Of a stretch of DNA of 64,000 nt, positions 25,400-34,651 are shown piece by piece. The notes below the pieces were generated by a model. The model worked only from the letters and a program-made list of their open reading frames with translations, did not search any database and was not told the origin of the DNA. Both the position numbers and the translations under genes were made by a program. Numbering within the stretch: the stretch's first letter is position 1; every line of letters starts with the position of its first letter. The DNA is taken from NCBI GenBank assembly GCA_045807765.1, contig JBJMGU010000246.1:39192-103191 (forward strand), in the 5' to 3' direction. This stretch comes from DATENM01 sp045807765 (lineage in GTDB: Bacteria; Acidobacteriota; Blastocatellia; UBA7656).

Positions 25400-26434
25400 A
25401 TGGCGCGTACTCGACGAATTCCGCTTCTTTTACTGGCGCTCCTGCTGCTGGTCTGCGCGTCAACGGTTCAGGGAAAACCGCTTGCCGAGCGCGGCATCTT
25501 CGAGCGGCTCTTTCAAGGCGCGAAGGTCGTCAACGTCGTTGATGATTTCCTGACCTTCTGGGAGGCGGTGAAGGACAAGCCGGTGGCGCAGCAGCGCTAC
25601 TGGTGGAAACGCATGGTCGAGGACAAGTACCGCGACTATTTCGAGCGCGCCGTCTACCGCAACGCTGATGTGAAATCGCGCCGCGCCATGCTCAATGAAT
25701 TTCTGGTGCGCATGCCGGAGCGCATCGAGGCGCTACGCGAGTTCAATCGTCAGCTTGCCGACCCGCACACCAGCCCGCTCATTGGCGCGTTCATCGCCTT
25801 CAAGACGCGCTTCCCTGATTACCGGCAGCAACGCGACATCTACATCGGCCTGAGCCTGTTGCGCTTTGACGGCGCGGTGCGGCCTGTGCAGAACGAAGCC
25901 GGCGTACCCGACACGCTCTGCCTGGGGGCCGACGTGCTGTACGGTTATGCACCCGACGAATTGCGCCTCGCGCTGCTGCACGAATTCTTCCACCTCTATC
26001 ATTTCGGCTTCCTGTTTCAACACCCGGCGCTCGACGAATTCCGCGCGCCGCACATGCCGCTGATGATCGAAGGCATGGCGGTCGCCGCCACCGAAGCGAT
26101 GCTGCCCGGTCACCAGTTGGCCTTCTACCTGCACTTCAGCGAAGAGAGTCAGAAGGCGCAGGCGCACGACTTGCGCGCCAACGCCACGCGCTTTCTCGAA
26201 TTGATGACCGGTAATGCGCCGCCCGAGCAGTACGAGGCGTGGTTCAGGAATGCAGCGGCAGAATCGGTGCCGGCGCGCGGCGGCTACCTGCTCGGTTATG
26301 AAGTGACGCGGCGTGTGCTGGCCGCTATGCCGCTCGAACAGATGGTGCGGCTCGCGCCCGCCGAGTTGCGCGAGCATGCCGAAGAGCAGTTATCCGAAAT
26401 CGCCGGTCGTCAGATTCTTGTGCTGGACAGATAA
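25400..26434 (+). CDS. Exported zinc metallopeptidase-like protein (gluzincin type)
   Basis: A 344-residue protein with a signal peptide (RIPLLLLALLLLVCASTVQG). The zinc motif HExxH appears as LLHEFFHLYHFGF (about residues 197-209), followed some 35 residues later by MIEGMAVAATE, whose Glu is a likely third ligand; this is the gluzincin layout of DUF2268-like predicted proteases. Substrate unknown. The N-terminal half is helical with many Arg and Glu. GGGGAG 6 bases upstream supports the start. It is separated from the SpeE-like gene by the palindrome and 117 bases. Confidence 0.75.
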   Translation: MARTRRIPLLLLALLLLVCASTVQGKPLAERGIFERLFQGAKVVNVVDDFLTFWEAVKDKPVAQQRYWWKRMVEDKYRDYFERAVYRNADVKSRRAMLNEFLVRMPERIEALREFNRQLADPHTSPLIGAFIAFKTRFPDYRQQRDIYIGLSLLRFDGAVRPVQNEAGVPDTLCLGADVLYGYAPDELRLALLHEFFHLYHFGFLFQHPALDEFRAPHMPLMIEGMAVAATEAMLPGHQLAFYLHFSEESQKAQAHDLRANATRFLELMTGNAPPEQYEAWFRNAAAESVPARGGYLLGYEVTRRVLAAMPLEQMVRLAPAELREHAEEQLSEIAGRQILVLDR

Positions 26435-26444
26435 AGGCTAATTC

Positions 26445-27188
26445 CTACCTTTTAGACTCCGGTTTGCGAGCAATGAAAGCGACGCGCGCTTTGTGCAGCG
26501 CATAGCTGCCATAGCGACGCGTGGTGCGCACGCGAAAGCCTGTGCGCCGCAACTCGGCGGCAAGCGCAGAGGCTTCGTACAAACGCACGCGGTGGACTTC
26601 TTCGGCGCGGCGATAGCCGCCGCCGACTTTGCGAAAAGTCGTGATGCGGCGGGTCAAGGTTTGTTGCCGGCGGTCTTCTTTCTTTTCAATCAACGTTACC
26701 CAGCCGTCGCCTTCCGAGAAGCTTCGCACAGAGGTCGCGCGCCCTAGCTCTCCGGGTTCCATCACATCGAAAATGAAGACACCGCCGGGGACAAGCTGAT
26801 CATAGATGCGCCGGAAAAGTTGTTTGAGCGCGCGGTCATTGTTGCCGGTGTCGAAGAGATAACTGATGCATTCGCCCAGTGACGTGACCGCGTTGCATGG
26901 CGGGATGGCAGCTTGAAAGAGAGAGGCGACACGGAACCTGGCCTGCGGCACGCGGCGTCGCGCCAATCGGATCATCGCTGCGGAGATGTCTATGCCCAAC
27001 ACGTCGTAGCCGCGCTCGACCAGTTGCTCGGCCCACAGTCCAGACCCGCAGCCGAGGTCAACGACCAGACCGTTGTGAATCCCACAGCGATTGAAGATAT
27101 CGAATAGGCCGGCGGCGGCTTGCCGCGCAAACTCGCCGTAGCCGACATCGTGAATGAAGGCGAGGTCTTCCTGGTAGTAATCCGCCAT
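26445..27188 (-). CDS. Class I SAM-dependent methyltransferase
   Basis: A 247-residue cytoplasmic methyltransferase. Motif I is VVDLGCGSGLWAEQL (about 42-56), motif II VLGIDISAAMI (61-71), and a later motif with VTSLGECISYLF and GGVFIFDVMEP. The substrate is not evident; small molecules or a tRNA are both possible. It ends 10 bases from the convergent peptidase gene and begins 7 bases after the SPOR gene stop, so it is the last gene of the NfeD-slipin-SPOR run. Confidence 0.85.
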   Translation of the reverse strand: MADYYQEDLAFIHDVGYGEFARQAAAGLFDIFNRCGIHNGLVVDLGCGSGLWAEQLVERGYDVLGIDISAAMIRLARRRVPQARFRVASLFQAAIPPCNAVTSLGECISYLFDTGNNDRALKQLFRRIYDQLVPGGVFIFDVMEPGELGRATSVRSFSEGDGWVTLIEKKEDRRQQTLTRRITTFRKVGGGYRRAEEVHRVRLYEASALAAELRRTGFRVRTTRRYGSYALHKARVAFIARKPESKR

Positions 27189-27195
27189 CCGAGTG

Positions 27196-27648
27196 TTAAT
27201 TCTGCGTCCACGGCTGGATCATGATGCCCTTGCGCTTGTTCGAGAGGTCGGCGGCGACCTGCTCGGCGTCGCGCTTTTTATACGGGCCGATGACGACGCG
27301 GTAGAGCGTGTTGTCGCCGCTTGGCATCTGCACGTGCGTAGCGATGTAGTCGCGGCGCATGTCGGATTCCAACTGCTTGGCCTGTTCGAGCGTGCCGAAG
27401 GTGCCGATCAAAACGACGTACTGAGTGTTCTCATCGCTCGCCGGCTGAGTGGCTGGCCGCGTCGTCAGGCCGGCGGTGGCCACAGGCTTGTTTGCCTGAC
27501 TGGCAGCGGCATTTTGATTTGCCGTGGCGCTCGCCTGGTTGGCGCTTGCCGGCACGTCTTGTTTGACAATGGCCAGTCCGGCCCAGAACGCGGCGAGCAG
27601 CAGGACAACCCCAATGATGAAAATGGCAACGACTTGTTTATTGCTCAT
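27196..27648 (-). CDS. Membrane-anchored SPOR-domain protein
   Basis: A 150-residue protein: one N-terminal membrane helix (VVAIFIIGVVLLLAAFWAGLAIV), an Ala/Asn/Gln/Thr-rich linker, and a C-terminal SPOR domain (YVVLIGTFGTLEQAKQLE through YRVVIGPYKKRDAEQVAADL, about 80-150). SPOR domains bind denuded septal peptidoglycan, so a role at the division site or cell wall is likely. The ATG at 27648 is preferred to the TTG at 27660. No strong Shine-Dalgarno. Lies between the slipin gene and a methyltransferase gene on the same strand. Confidence 0.87.
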   Translation of the reverse strand: MSNKQVVAIFIIGVVLLLAAFWAGLAIVKQDVPASANQASATANQNAAASQANKPVATAGLTTRPATQPASDENTQYVVLIGTFGTLEQAKQLESDMRRDYIATHVQMPSGDNTLYRVVIGPYKKRDAEQVAADLSNKRKGIMIQPWTQN

Positions 27649-27675
27649 GGTGTTTATCAACAGAGAAGCTACGAG

Positions 27676-28485
27676 CTAGCGAATTTCTACCGGTTCGCGG
27701 GGCTGAACCGTGAAAGTTTCCTGCCTCGGCCTAGTGCCGATCAGAGTCGAAATCATATCAAGCGGCAGCGGAAAGACAACAGTCGTATTTTGCTCGACGC
27801 CGATTTCGGTGAGCGTTTGCAAGTAGCGCAACTGCACGGCGACCGGCTCGACGGCAATCGTGCGGGCTGCCGCGAGCAACTTCTCGGCAGCCTGGTATTC
27901 GCCTTCGGCGTGGATGATCTTGGCGCGTTTCTCGCGCTCGGCTTCGGCCTGACGCGACATGGCGCGGCGCATCTCTTGCGGCAGGTCTACGGCCTTGATC
28001 TCGACGAGCGACACCTTGATGCCCCACGGGTCTGTGTGCAGATCGAGAATCTGCTGCAAGCGCGCGTTAAGCTTTTCGCGCTCGGCCAGCAAATCATCCA
28101 GGTCGGCTTCGCCCAGCACCGAGCGCAAAGTGGTCTGCGCCAATTGTGACGTAGCATACAAAAAATTCTCGACCTCGACGACCGCCCGACGCGGATCGAT
28201 CACCCGGAAATAGACGACCGCGTTGACCGACACGGTGACGTTGTCGCGCGTGATGATGTCCTGCGGCGGCACGTCGAAGGCAACGGTGCGCAGGCTAATG
28301 CGGACGATGCGGTCAATAGGTCGGAAGACCAGGATGACGCCGGGGCCTTTGGCCTGCGGCAGCAAACGGCCCAGTCGGAAGATGACGCCGCGCTCGTACT
28401 CGGGCAGGATGTTGATGACGCTGATGAGATACAGCACAAAGATGACCAGCGCGATGATCGGCAATGTGAAAAGCTCTTTCGGCAT
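27676..28485 (-). CDS. Slipin / SPFH (band 7) membrane protein
   Basis: A 269-residue stomatin-like protein: an N-terminal membrane helix (LPIIALVIFVLYLISVINIL), then the SPFH domain (EYERGVIFRLGRLLPQAKGPG, VSVNAVVYFRVIDP, LAQTTLRSVLGEADLDDLLAERE) and a coiled-coil (QAEAEREKRAKIIHAEGEYQ). Such proteins form ring-shaped assemblies in membrane microdomains. AGGAGG 5 bases before the ATG at 28485 sets the start. The NfeD-type protease gene lies 92 bases upstream; slipin and NfeD are a classic functional pair in which the protease trims the slipin. Confidence 0.93.
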   Translation of the reverse strand: MPKELFTLPIIALVIFVLYLISVINILPEYERGVIFRLGRLLPQAKGPGVILVFRPIDRIVRISLRTVAFDVPPQDIITRDNVTVSVNAVVYFRVIDPRRAVVEVENFLYATSQLAQTTLRSVLGEADLDDLLAEREKLNARLQQILDLHTDPWGIKVSLVEIKAVDLPQEMRRAMSRQAEAEREKRAKIIHAEGEYQAAEKLLAAARTIAVEPVAVQLRYLQTLTEIGVEQNTTVVFPLPLDMISTLIGTRPRQETFTVQPREPVEIR

Positions 28486-28577
28486 AGCTGCCTCCTGTTT
28501 GATTGACTGGCCAGATTGAGGGAAGCCGATGGCGCTTGCGCTCAATCGGCAAAAACCAAATTCACGTTAGCGATTCT

Positions 28578-29909
28578 CTATTCGGCCACCGCCGAGGCTT
28601 TGCGCGGCGCGACGGCGTCATCCTTTTCGGCTTCGACGTTGAGCGTCAAGCCTTCGATGTCGGTGACGCGCACGCCTTCGCCGGGAGCGATGCTCATCAG
28701 CGAGCGCGCTCGCCATAGCTCGCCGCGCACAAAGATGGTGCCTTCCGGCGCAATCGCGGTCTGCGCGCGGCCATGCAGGCCGATCATGCCGGCCATCCCG
28801 GTCGTCACCTTCATGCGCCGAGCCCGCACCGCCAGTTTCAGCATGAAGATCAGGATGATCGCGAACGGCACGATGACCGCAAGCACCAGGCTCAACGGCA
28901 GCCGCAGCTCAGGCGTGCGCACATCAACAAGGATCAGCGCGCCGATCACCGCCGCCGCGATGCCGCCCGCGCCGATGACGCCAAAGCCGCCGACCTTTGC
29001 TTCCAGCACAAACAGTCCGAGGGCGACGCCGAGCAACAGCACACCCGTCAGGTTGATGGGTAGCATGTGAAAACCATAAAGCGCCAGCACCACCGACACC
29101 GAGCCGACGACGCCCGGCAGGATGGCGCCCGGGTGTTGAAACTCGAAGTAAACGCAGAGCGCGCCAAGCGCGAACAGGATGAAAGCGATGCGCGGGTCGG
29201 CAAGCGCCATCAAGAGCCTTTCGCGCAGCGACGGCGTGATGTCGGTCACCGCTTTGTCGGCAATCGCAAGCGACGCGCGGCTGCCATCAAAGCGCGTCAC
29301 CGTGCGGCCATCAAGCTGTGCCAGCAGGTCGGCATCGTCGCGGGCGATCAGGTCAATCAAGTGTTTCTCTAAGGCTTCGCGCTCGGTAAAAGATTTGCTC
29401 TCGCGGATGGTGGATTCGGCGGCTTGCGCGTCACGTCCGCGGCGTTCCGCATGGCTGCGCACGTAAGCGGCGGCGTCGTTGGTGACCTTTTCGGCCATCG
29501 TCTTTTCCATGTCGCGTCCGTCGCCTGTGACCGGGTGCGCCGCGCCGGTCGCCGTGCCCGGCGCCATCGCCGCGATGTCTGCGGCCATCAGGATGACAAA
29601 GCCTGCCGAAGCGGCGCGCCCGCCGCTCGGTGCGACATAGATCACGACCGGCACGCGCGACGTATCGATGCGCGAAACGATCTCGCGCATTGAAGTATCG
29701 AGGCCGCCGGGCGTGTCGAGCGTGATGATCAAGGCTTCGGCGCCCTCGCGCTCGGCGCGGGCGATGGCCGAGGTGATGACTTCGGCGCTCGCCGGCGTGA
29801 TCTGGTCGCTCAGCCTGAGCCGCAGCACGTCAGCGCGTGCCGTCTGTCCGGTCACATTAGCCATCAGCAGGAGCGCGGCGGTCAGTAGCGTTTTCTTCAG
29901 TGTGGTCAT
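28578..29909 (-). CDS. NfeD-family membrane serine protease (NfeD1b/ClpP-class)
   Basis: A 443-residue protein with a signal peptide and an N-terminal ClpP/SppA-fold protease domain (about 25-225): LIITLDTPGGLDTSM, nucleophile Ser in GGRAASAGFVIL and the catalytic Lys in ESKSFTEREAL. Four or more membrane helices follow (about 235-370) and then the C-terminal OB-fold NfeD domain (GLHGRAQTAIAPEGTIFVRGE). Established work on homologues shows cleavage of the stomatin-like partner, here the next gene downstream. First gene of a minus-strand run with slipin, SPOR and methyltransferase genes. Confidence 0.93.
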   Translation of the reverse strand: MTTLKKTLLTAALLLMANVTGQTARADVLRLRLSDQITPASAEVITSAIARAEREGAEALIITLDTPGGLDTSMREIVSRIDTSRVPVVIYVAPSGGRAASAGFVILMAADIAAMAPGTATGAAHPVTGDGRDMEKTMAEKVTNDAAAYVRSHAERRGRDAQAAESTIRESKSFTEREALEKHLIDLIARDDADLLAQLDGRTVTRFDGSRASLAIADKAVTDITPSLRERLLMALADPRIAFILFALGALCVYFEFQHPGAILPGVVGSVSVVLALYGFHMLPINLTGVLLLGVALGLFVLEAKVGGFGVIGAGGIAAAVIGALILVDVRTPELRLPLSLVLAVIVPFAIILIFMLKLAVRARRMKVTTGMAGMIGLHGRAQTAIAPEGTIFVRGELWRARSLMSIAPGEGVRVTDIEGLTLNVEAEKDDAVAPRKASAVAE

Positions 29910-30024
29910 AACGTGCTACCTTCAGGCGGTGATTTCTACCGCTAGTGTAACACAAATCCAAGCGGCGCGATTACGACGCCTTACCGTGAAATGGCCTGAC
30001 AGGTGGCCGACCTTGCCTCCTCGC

Positions 30025-30945
30025 TCACGGCTCCAGCGCCGGCTCGTAGGTGGTGATGAATTCCAGGAACTTCGATACCTCGATGATGTCTTTGCCAAAG
30101 AAGCGAATGCTGTGCGAGTCTGTGCGCTCGACAATTGACAGATAACTGAGCATCTCCGACGGGCGGTAATTCTTGAAGCGCACGTCGAGCTGCACCGGCG
30201 CTTTGACCTTGTAGGGCTTGAATTCTTTAATGCGACTGATGGCGCGCTGGACTTTTTCGCGAATCAGCTCGTAAGCCGCCTCCGGCGTCAGGGTGCGCGC
30301 CGAATGAAAGCCATAAGACCACTTGACGACCGCGCCTTCGATGTTGCCGAGCAGGTCGGTGACTTCTTTGACCACCGCGTCGTCACCCGAAACCATAATC
30401 ACCGGCACATTGAAATGGCCGGCGATGGCGGCATTGATGCCAGCTTCGGGCATCGAGACATTGTTGAGCCGCACGTCGGCGAGCCGAGCGCTCGAAATCG
30501 TATGGGCGCGCACGCCGGCAGTGTTGTTGGTGCTCGTGTGGTAGCCAATGAAGATCGCGCCGGCGAAGGTCTCGTCAATGCCCTGCATCATCATCAGCGG
30601 GCGCGGCCACGAGCGCACCACCGTCACCTGTTTCGGCAGCCGTTCGATCAGCAAATTCTGCCCGTTGCCGTGCGAATCGCTGATGACGACTTCCGACGCG
30701 CCGGCGTCGAAGGCGGCCTGCGCCGCGGCGTTGACTTCCGCGGTCATGAATTCGCGAAAGCGGTTGTACTCGAAGCCCTGCGGCCCGAGCTGCTCGTTGG
30801 TTACGACGCCGACAATGCCTTCCATGTCGGCGGAGATGTAAATCTTCATCTTCTTCCCCTGCGCCAGCGTGATGCTCTGCGCGCCGGCGGTCGAATATGC
30901 CACGAACACGACCAGCAGCAGCCGGCATAACCAAAACGTTTTCAT
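30025..30945 (-). CDS. Exported M55-family D-aminopeptidase (DppA-like)
   Basis: A 306-residue protein with a signal peptide (FWLCRLLLVVFVAYSTAGA). The M55 zinc ligands are all seen: D and E in YISADMEGIVG, His in SDSHGNGQN, His in IGYHTST and Glu in SMPEAGINAA. DppA-type enzymes cut N-terminal D-amino acids such as D-Ala-D-Ala, so a periplasmic role in wall peptide recycling is plausible. Unusually for the family, which is mostly cytoplasmic, this one is exported. The ATG at 30945 has AGGAG 8 bases upstream. Follows the DUF4350 gene on the same strand with a 33-base gap. Confidence 0.9.
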   Translation of the reverse strand: MKTFWLCRLLLVVFVAYSTAGAQSITLAQGKKMKIYISADMEGIVGVVTNEQLGPQGFEYNRFREFMTAEVNAAAQAAFDAGASEVVISDSHGNGQNLLIERLPKQVTVVRSWPRPLMMMQGIDETFAGAIFIGYHTSTNNTAGVRAHTISSARLADVRLNNVSMPEAGINAAIAGHFNVPVIMVSGDDAVVKEVTDLLGNIEGAVVKWSYGFHSARTLTPEAAYELIREKVQRAISRIKEFKPYKVKAPVQLDVRFKNYRPSEMLSYLSIVERTDSHSIRFFGKDIIEVSKFLEFITTYEPALEP

Positions 30946-30978
30946 GTTGAACACTCCTTGTCTTGGAGAAAGAGGCCC

Positions 30979-32157
30979 TCAGATGCCGAGCTGTGATTCG
31001 ATCTCGCGAATGCGCGTCACCAGCCGCAACAGCTCGGCGTCGCTAACCGGTCTGCCACGCGAGACCTGATCGCAGACCATCAGCAAGCGCGCCAGCTCGG
31101 CTTCATCCAGGCGGGCGCGCCGCGCCGCGCTGGCCGCCAGTTGCGCGCTCTCGGCATTTGACGGCAAGCCGCTGTAACGACAAAGCCGTTTGCGAAAGTC
31201 CCAGTAGACGTTCTGCATCGCCAGGTCGGTCGCGCGCGCCAGTCGCGTGATCGTCGCCATCGAAGAGACGAATTCCAGGTTGGTTGTGCGCCGCTCACGA
31301 CGCAGCGGCAGCGGGCGCGCGAACCGCCGCCCGAAGGTGTAGGTGGCGACCGCCGCGATCAGCACGCCCTGCCAGAAGAGCCATGGCACCGGCGTGCCGC
31401 GAAAGTAAGCCAGCACACCTTCGCTTGCGGCGTGCGAGCCATAGCCGTGATGGAATTCATCGAAGGCGATCTTGCCCGGCGGCGGGTCATCGAACAGGTT
31501 CAGAGCCAGTACGAGGTTGTCCGCTTCCTTGATGCCGTTATTAGCGACGATGTGCGGGTCTGTGAGAAAGACAACGCGGCCTTCTTTCACCCTGGCGTCT
31601 GCCAGCAGCGCGCCGTTGTCGTCGCCGATGTGCGAGACCGCGCCGTGGCCGCTCAGGCGGATGCGCGTTGCCGCGCTGCCGAGCTTGATGCGCTCGACTC
31701 CGAAGGCGTAGCGCGTCGGCTGCAACGGCCTCGGCTCGCCGTTCGAGATGGTAAACGACGTGCTGGCCACAAGGTCGCCAATCACGTGGTCGAGTTGAAC
31801 CGTCTGATCGATGATGAGCAGTTGTTTGCCGCGTCCGACCCATTCGGCGAGGGCGTCGAACTCTTCTTTGTCGGGGCCGGAGCTGTCGGGCAGAGCGATC
31901 AGCACCAGCGTGCCGATGTCGTCGCGGTCGGTGATTTCGTTGTATGGCTTTTCCAGCCGCATCACCGGGTGGCCGGTCTCTTCGAGCAGCGTGTAGAAGG
32001 CCCGTGTGCCGTAGGGTGTCGTGCGATACGACGAGCGGTTGCCGGTCTGTTCGCTCTCTTCCGCCGTCTGCGTGTCAACGAAAAAAACGAAGTTGAGCCC
32101 CACCAGCAGGAGGAAGATAACCAGCACCAAGAGGATCGCGCTCGTGGATCGTTTCAT
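30979..32157 (-). CDS. DUF4350-domain membrane protein
   Basis: A 392-residue protein with one N-terminal helix (AILLVLVIFLLLVGLNFVFF), a DUF4350-like domain (YRTTPYGTRAFYTLLEETGHPV and following, a GATase-like fold), a second hydrophobic segment (PWLFWQGVLIAAVATYTFG) and a helical C-terminus. Proteins of this kind are usually encoded beside MoxR ATPases and DUF58 proteins; here those neighbours are absent and the gene sits between an M55 peptidase and an M1-like protein. Only 6 bases separate the start from a heptamer palindrome, which occupies the ribosome-binding region. Confidence 0.75.
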   Translation of the reverse strand: MKRSTSAILLVLVIFLLLVGLNFVFFVDTQTAEESEQTGNRSSYRTTPYGTRAFYTLLEETGHPVMRLEKPYNEITDRDDIGTLVLIALPDSSGPDKEEFDALAEWVGRGKQLLIIDQTVQLDHVIGDLVASTSFTISNGEPRPLQPTRYAFGVERIKLGSAATRIRLSGHGAVSHIGDDNGALLADARVKEGRVVFLTDPHIVANNGIKEADNLVLALNLFDDPPPGKIAFDEFHHGYGSHAASEGVLAYFRGTPVPWLFWQGVLIAAVATYTFGRRFARPLPLRRERRTTNLEFVSSMATITRLARATDLAMQNVYWDFRKRLCRYSGLPSNAESAQLAASAARRARLDEAELARLLMVCDQVSRGRPVSDAELLRLVTRIREIESQLGI

Positions 32158-32163
32158 CGCATC

Positions 32164-32233
32164 GGGTGTTGGGTGTCGGGCGTTGGGGAAAGGAATCAGA
32201 TATGTGGCTTCTGATACCTGACACCCAAGACCC
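32164..32233. repeat. Heptamer palindrome C (GGGTGTT type)
   Basis: Left arm 32164-32181 (GGGTGTTGGGTGTCGGGC), right arm 32216-32233, complementary at 15 of 18 positions; the spacer has its own ATCAGA/TCTGAT hairpin. The right arm directly abuts the stop codon of the M1-like gene (32234-32236). Confidence 0.7.
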
Positions 32234-34606
32234 TCATTTCACATTAAACAATTGCACGTCTTCGAGTACCCAGTTGCCGCCGGCGCGGCTCAGGATATAA
32301 AGCGCCGTGCCCGACTGGTCATGGTTCTCGGCCCGCGCCGTTAGTGCCACATCAACCGCGACGCGATTGGCGTCCATCGAGTCAACGCGGAGAATCTCGG
32401 TCGCCCAGGCGCTCGGTCGGGTGACGGTCAGCCCTTGAATGAAGCGCTTCAGGTTGTTGCGCACGACCAGCGGCGTCAGCTTGTCAGACGAAGGATCTTT
32501 AATGACCGCGTCGAGCTGCGAGATGAATGAACGGATCGGCGCATCAACCGGCGGCAACTGATTGGCGGCGCGCTCGGCTTGAATGAGCGCCGCACGCGCC
32601 GCGACCTGCGCCGGCGCTTCTTCGGCTTCGACGACGGCGCGGCGTAGCGCGCCGACCGCCTCTGCCGCTTGATTGCGCGCCATCGCCGCCTGCCCCAACG
32701 TCACATGCGCCCAGGCCAGCGCCGAGCCGACCGGCGGCTCGATCTTGATCGCGGCATTGGCTTCACTGGTCGCTTCGTCGAACTTCTTTTCCGCAGCAAG
32801 CGTGCGTCCGAGCCACGCGTGAATCAGCGCGTTGGTCGGATCGCGGCGCACCGCTTCGCGGAGCTTGCCTTCGGCCTCGGCATAATCGCCTTTGTTGAAG
32901 GCGGCGATGCTTTGATTGAAGAGCGTCTGCGCCGACGGGCGCGGCAGTTTCATGTCGCCGTCGCGCGCGTCGTTGTCGTAGTTCGTTTGGATGAGCAGCT
33001 TGTCGGGATCAACTTCGATGGCGGTGATCTTTTCCGCCGTCGGGATTTCCGTCGTCACAATGTTTTCCGACGGCACCGCGACGTTGATCGTCACAGGCTT
33101 TCCCGAAGCGGTCGTCGCCAGCACGTTCACGGTCACGTCGCCTGTGCCGAGGTTGCGCAGGTTGAGGCGCTGCGTGTTCGGTTTGTCCGACGGCAGCGGC
33201 GCGCCGACGATGATGTCCGGCTCGGTGATTGAGTCGAGCCATTGCTGAAAGAGTTTTTCGACAGCAGGGCTGGTGCTTTTGACGACGGCGGCGCGAAAGT
33301 CATCTGGCGTAACCACCTTCGTCTGCACGACAGCGAATGTCGTCTTGATCGCTGAGATCATTTTGTCGCGGCCCGCAGTCTCGGCCATCAGCCGCAGTAC
33401 AAGCGGGCCTTTGCCAAAGATGGCGGCGCTGTAATTCGGCAGCGCGATGGTTTGCAAGCCAAGCTCGGCATCGCGGCCCGATTGCGCCACCGGCGTGTAA
33501 CTCCAGCGCATGCGCTCGAAGGCGTCGCGACCCGCCTCTTTGCCGAAGCGATCTTCGAAGTAGAGCGCCGCCAGGTAACGTGGCAGCGAATCGCGCAGGA
33601 AAGCGACGCTGCGCGGGCGCTGGCCGTTGCGGGCTTCGATGCCGCGTACCCGCGCGCGGCCTTCCATCCACATTCTGGCGACGGCGTCGGCCACCGCTTC
33701 TATGGTTGACTCGGTGACCACGTCGCGGCGGAACACTTGCTCGTTTAAGACCAGCGCCCCCGGCACAACCAGATTGCCGGCGCGCGCCGACGAGATGATG
33801 CGGAAGGTTGCGGCGGTAGGCGGCGGCCCGAGCAGGCGCGTGAAGAAATCAACCGCGCGCCCAGCTTCATCACTCAAGCGCTTGCTGATCGCCGAGCCCG
33901 CGGCCTTCGCATCAGCCGCCACGGTCAGGCCGGGCGGGGTGTAGACTTCGATCTTCACGCCGCCGGCCTCGCTGCCGAGTGGCTGATCGTAATTGCCGGC
34001 AATCAGCAGGGGCAGAGAATTGAGCGACTGCTCGAAGGCGAACGCCGGCCCGGCGGATTTCACTGCGCCTGCCGACAGCCCGCGAAGGTTGTTTGTAGCC
34101 GAGGCTACAGTGACGTCGAGCGTCAAAGGTGCGGTCGTCGGCCCATAAGGCGCGAAGACCGTTGAAGGCATCGGCACCCAGATGGCTTCGGGCGCGAGCA
34201 GCACTTCGCCGGGGTAGATGTGAATCAAGGCCGATGATTCGGGCGCTTCGATGCGGTAAGCGAATTCAACTTTGGCGGTCGCGTTCGGAGCAATACCGGC
34301 GTCTACGGAAATGATGATTTGATTGAGCGTCGTGACGCGGCGGTCTTCGGTTGTTTCGATCTGCGCGGTCGCGCCGTTCACAGTGGCCGAAGTGACTTTC
34401 GCCAGCTTCGTCAGACGAAAGAAGAGTTTGGTCTTTGGCGCTTGAGCAAGATTGACGACCGTGATGGCGGCGCGGCAATCGGCGGCGCTCGCCGCGGGGT
34501 CGAGGCGCACGTTGATCTGATAGCGGTCCACTTCGACTTCCTGCGCCGCCGCGGTGACGGCGAGCAGAAGCCCGACGATAAAAGCGAATGAAAACTTTTT
34601 GAGCAT
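32234..34606 (-). CDS. M1 aminopeptidase-like exported protein without the zinc site, with TPR region
   Basis: A 790-residue exported protein (signal peptide FSFAFIVGLLLAVTAAAQ). The N-terminal half follows the M1 plan: a beta-sandwich, then GALVLNE where GAMEN is expected and, 20 residues on, D-A-V-A-R-M-W (307-313) where HE-x-x-H-x-W is expected, then LRDSLPRYLA for the usual L-N-E-G-F-A. All three zinc ligands and the catalytic Glu are therefore replaced, so peptidase activity is unlikely. The C-terminal part has TPR-like repeats (FNKGDYAEAEGKLREAVRRD, LIHAWLGRTLAAEKKFDEAT). It may be a scaffold or binding protein. Start set at 34606 from the signal peptide; its Shine-Dalgarno is weak. Downstream of kdsA by 45 bases. 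Confidence 0.75.
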   Translation of the reverse strand: MLKKFSFAFIVGLLLAVTAAAQEVEVDRYQINVRLDPAASAADCRAAITVVNLAQAPKTKLFFRLTKLAKVTSATVNGATAQIETTEDRRVTTLNQIIISVDAGIAPNATAKVEFAYRIEAPESSALIHIYPGEVLLAPEAIWVPMPSTVFAPYGPTTAPLTLDVTVASATNNLRGLSAGAVKSAGPAFAFEQSLNSLPLLIAGNYDQPLGSEAGGVKIEVYTPPGLTVAADAKAAGSAISKRLSDEAGRAVDFFTRLLGPPPTAATFRIISSARAGNLVVPGALVLNEQVFRRDVVTESTIEAVADAVARMWMEGRARVRGIEARNGQRPRSVAFLRDSLPRYLAALYFEDRFGKEAGRDAFERMRWSYTPVAQSGRDAELGLQTIALPNYSAAIFGKGPLVLRLMAETAGRDKMISAIKTTFAVVQTKVVTPDDFRAAVVKSTSPAVEKLFQQWLDSITEPDIIVGAPLPSDKPNTQRLNLRNLGTGDVTVNVLATTASGKPVTINVAVPSENIVTTEIPTAEKITAIEVDPDKLLIQTNYDNDARDGDMKLPRPSAQTLFNQSIAAFNKGDYAEAEGKLREAVRRDPTNALIHAWLGRTLAAEKKFDEATSEANAAIKIEPPVGSALAWAHVTLGQAAMARNQAAEAVGALRRAVVEAEEAPAQVAARAALIQAERAANQLPPVDAPIRSFISQLDAVIKDPSSDKLTPLVVRNNLKRFIQGLTVTRPSAWATEILRVDSMDANRVAVDVALTARAENHDQSGTALYILSRAGGNWVLEDVQLFNVK

Positions 34607-34651
34607 TACGACTGAAACCTTTTCGCGGTTGGGCTGACACACTGCCTGTTA

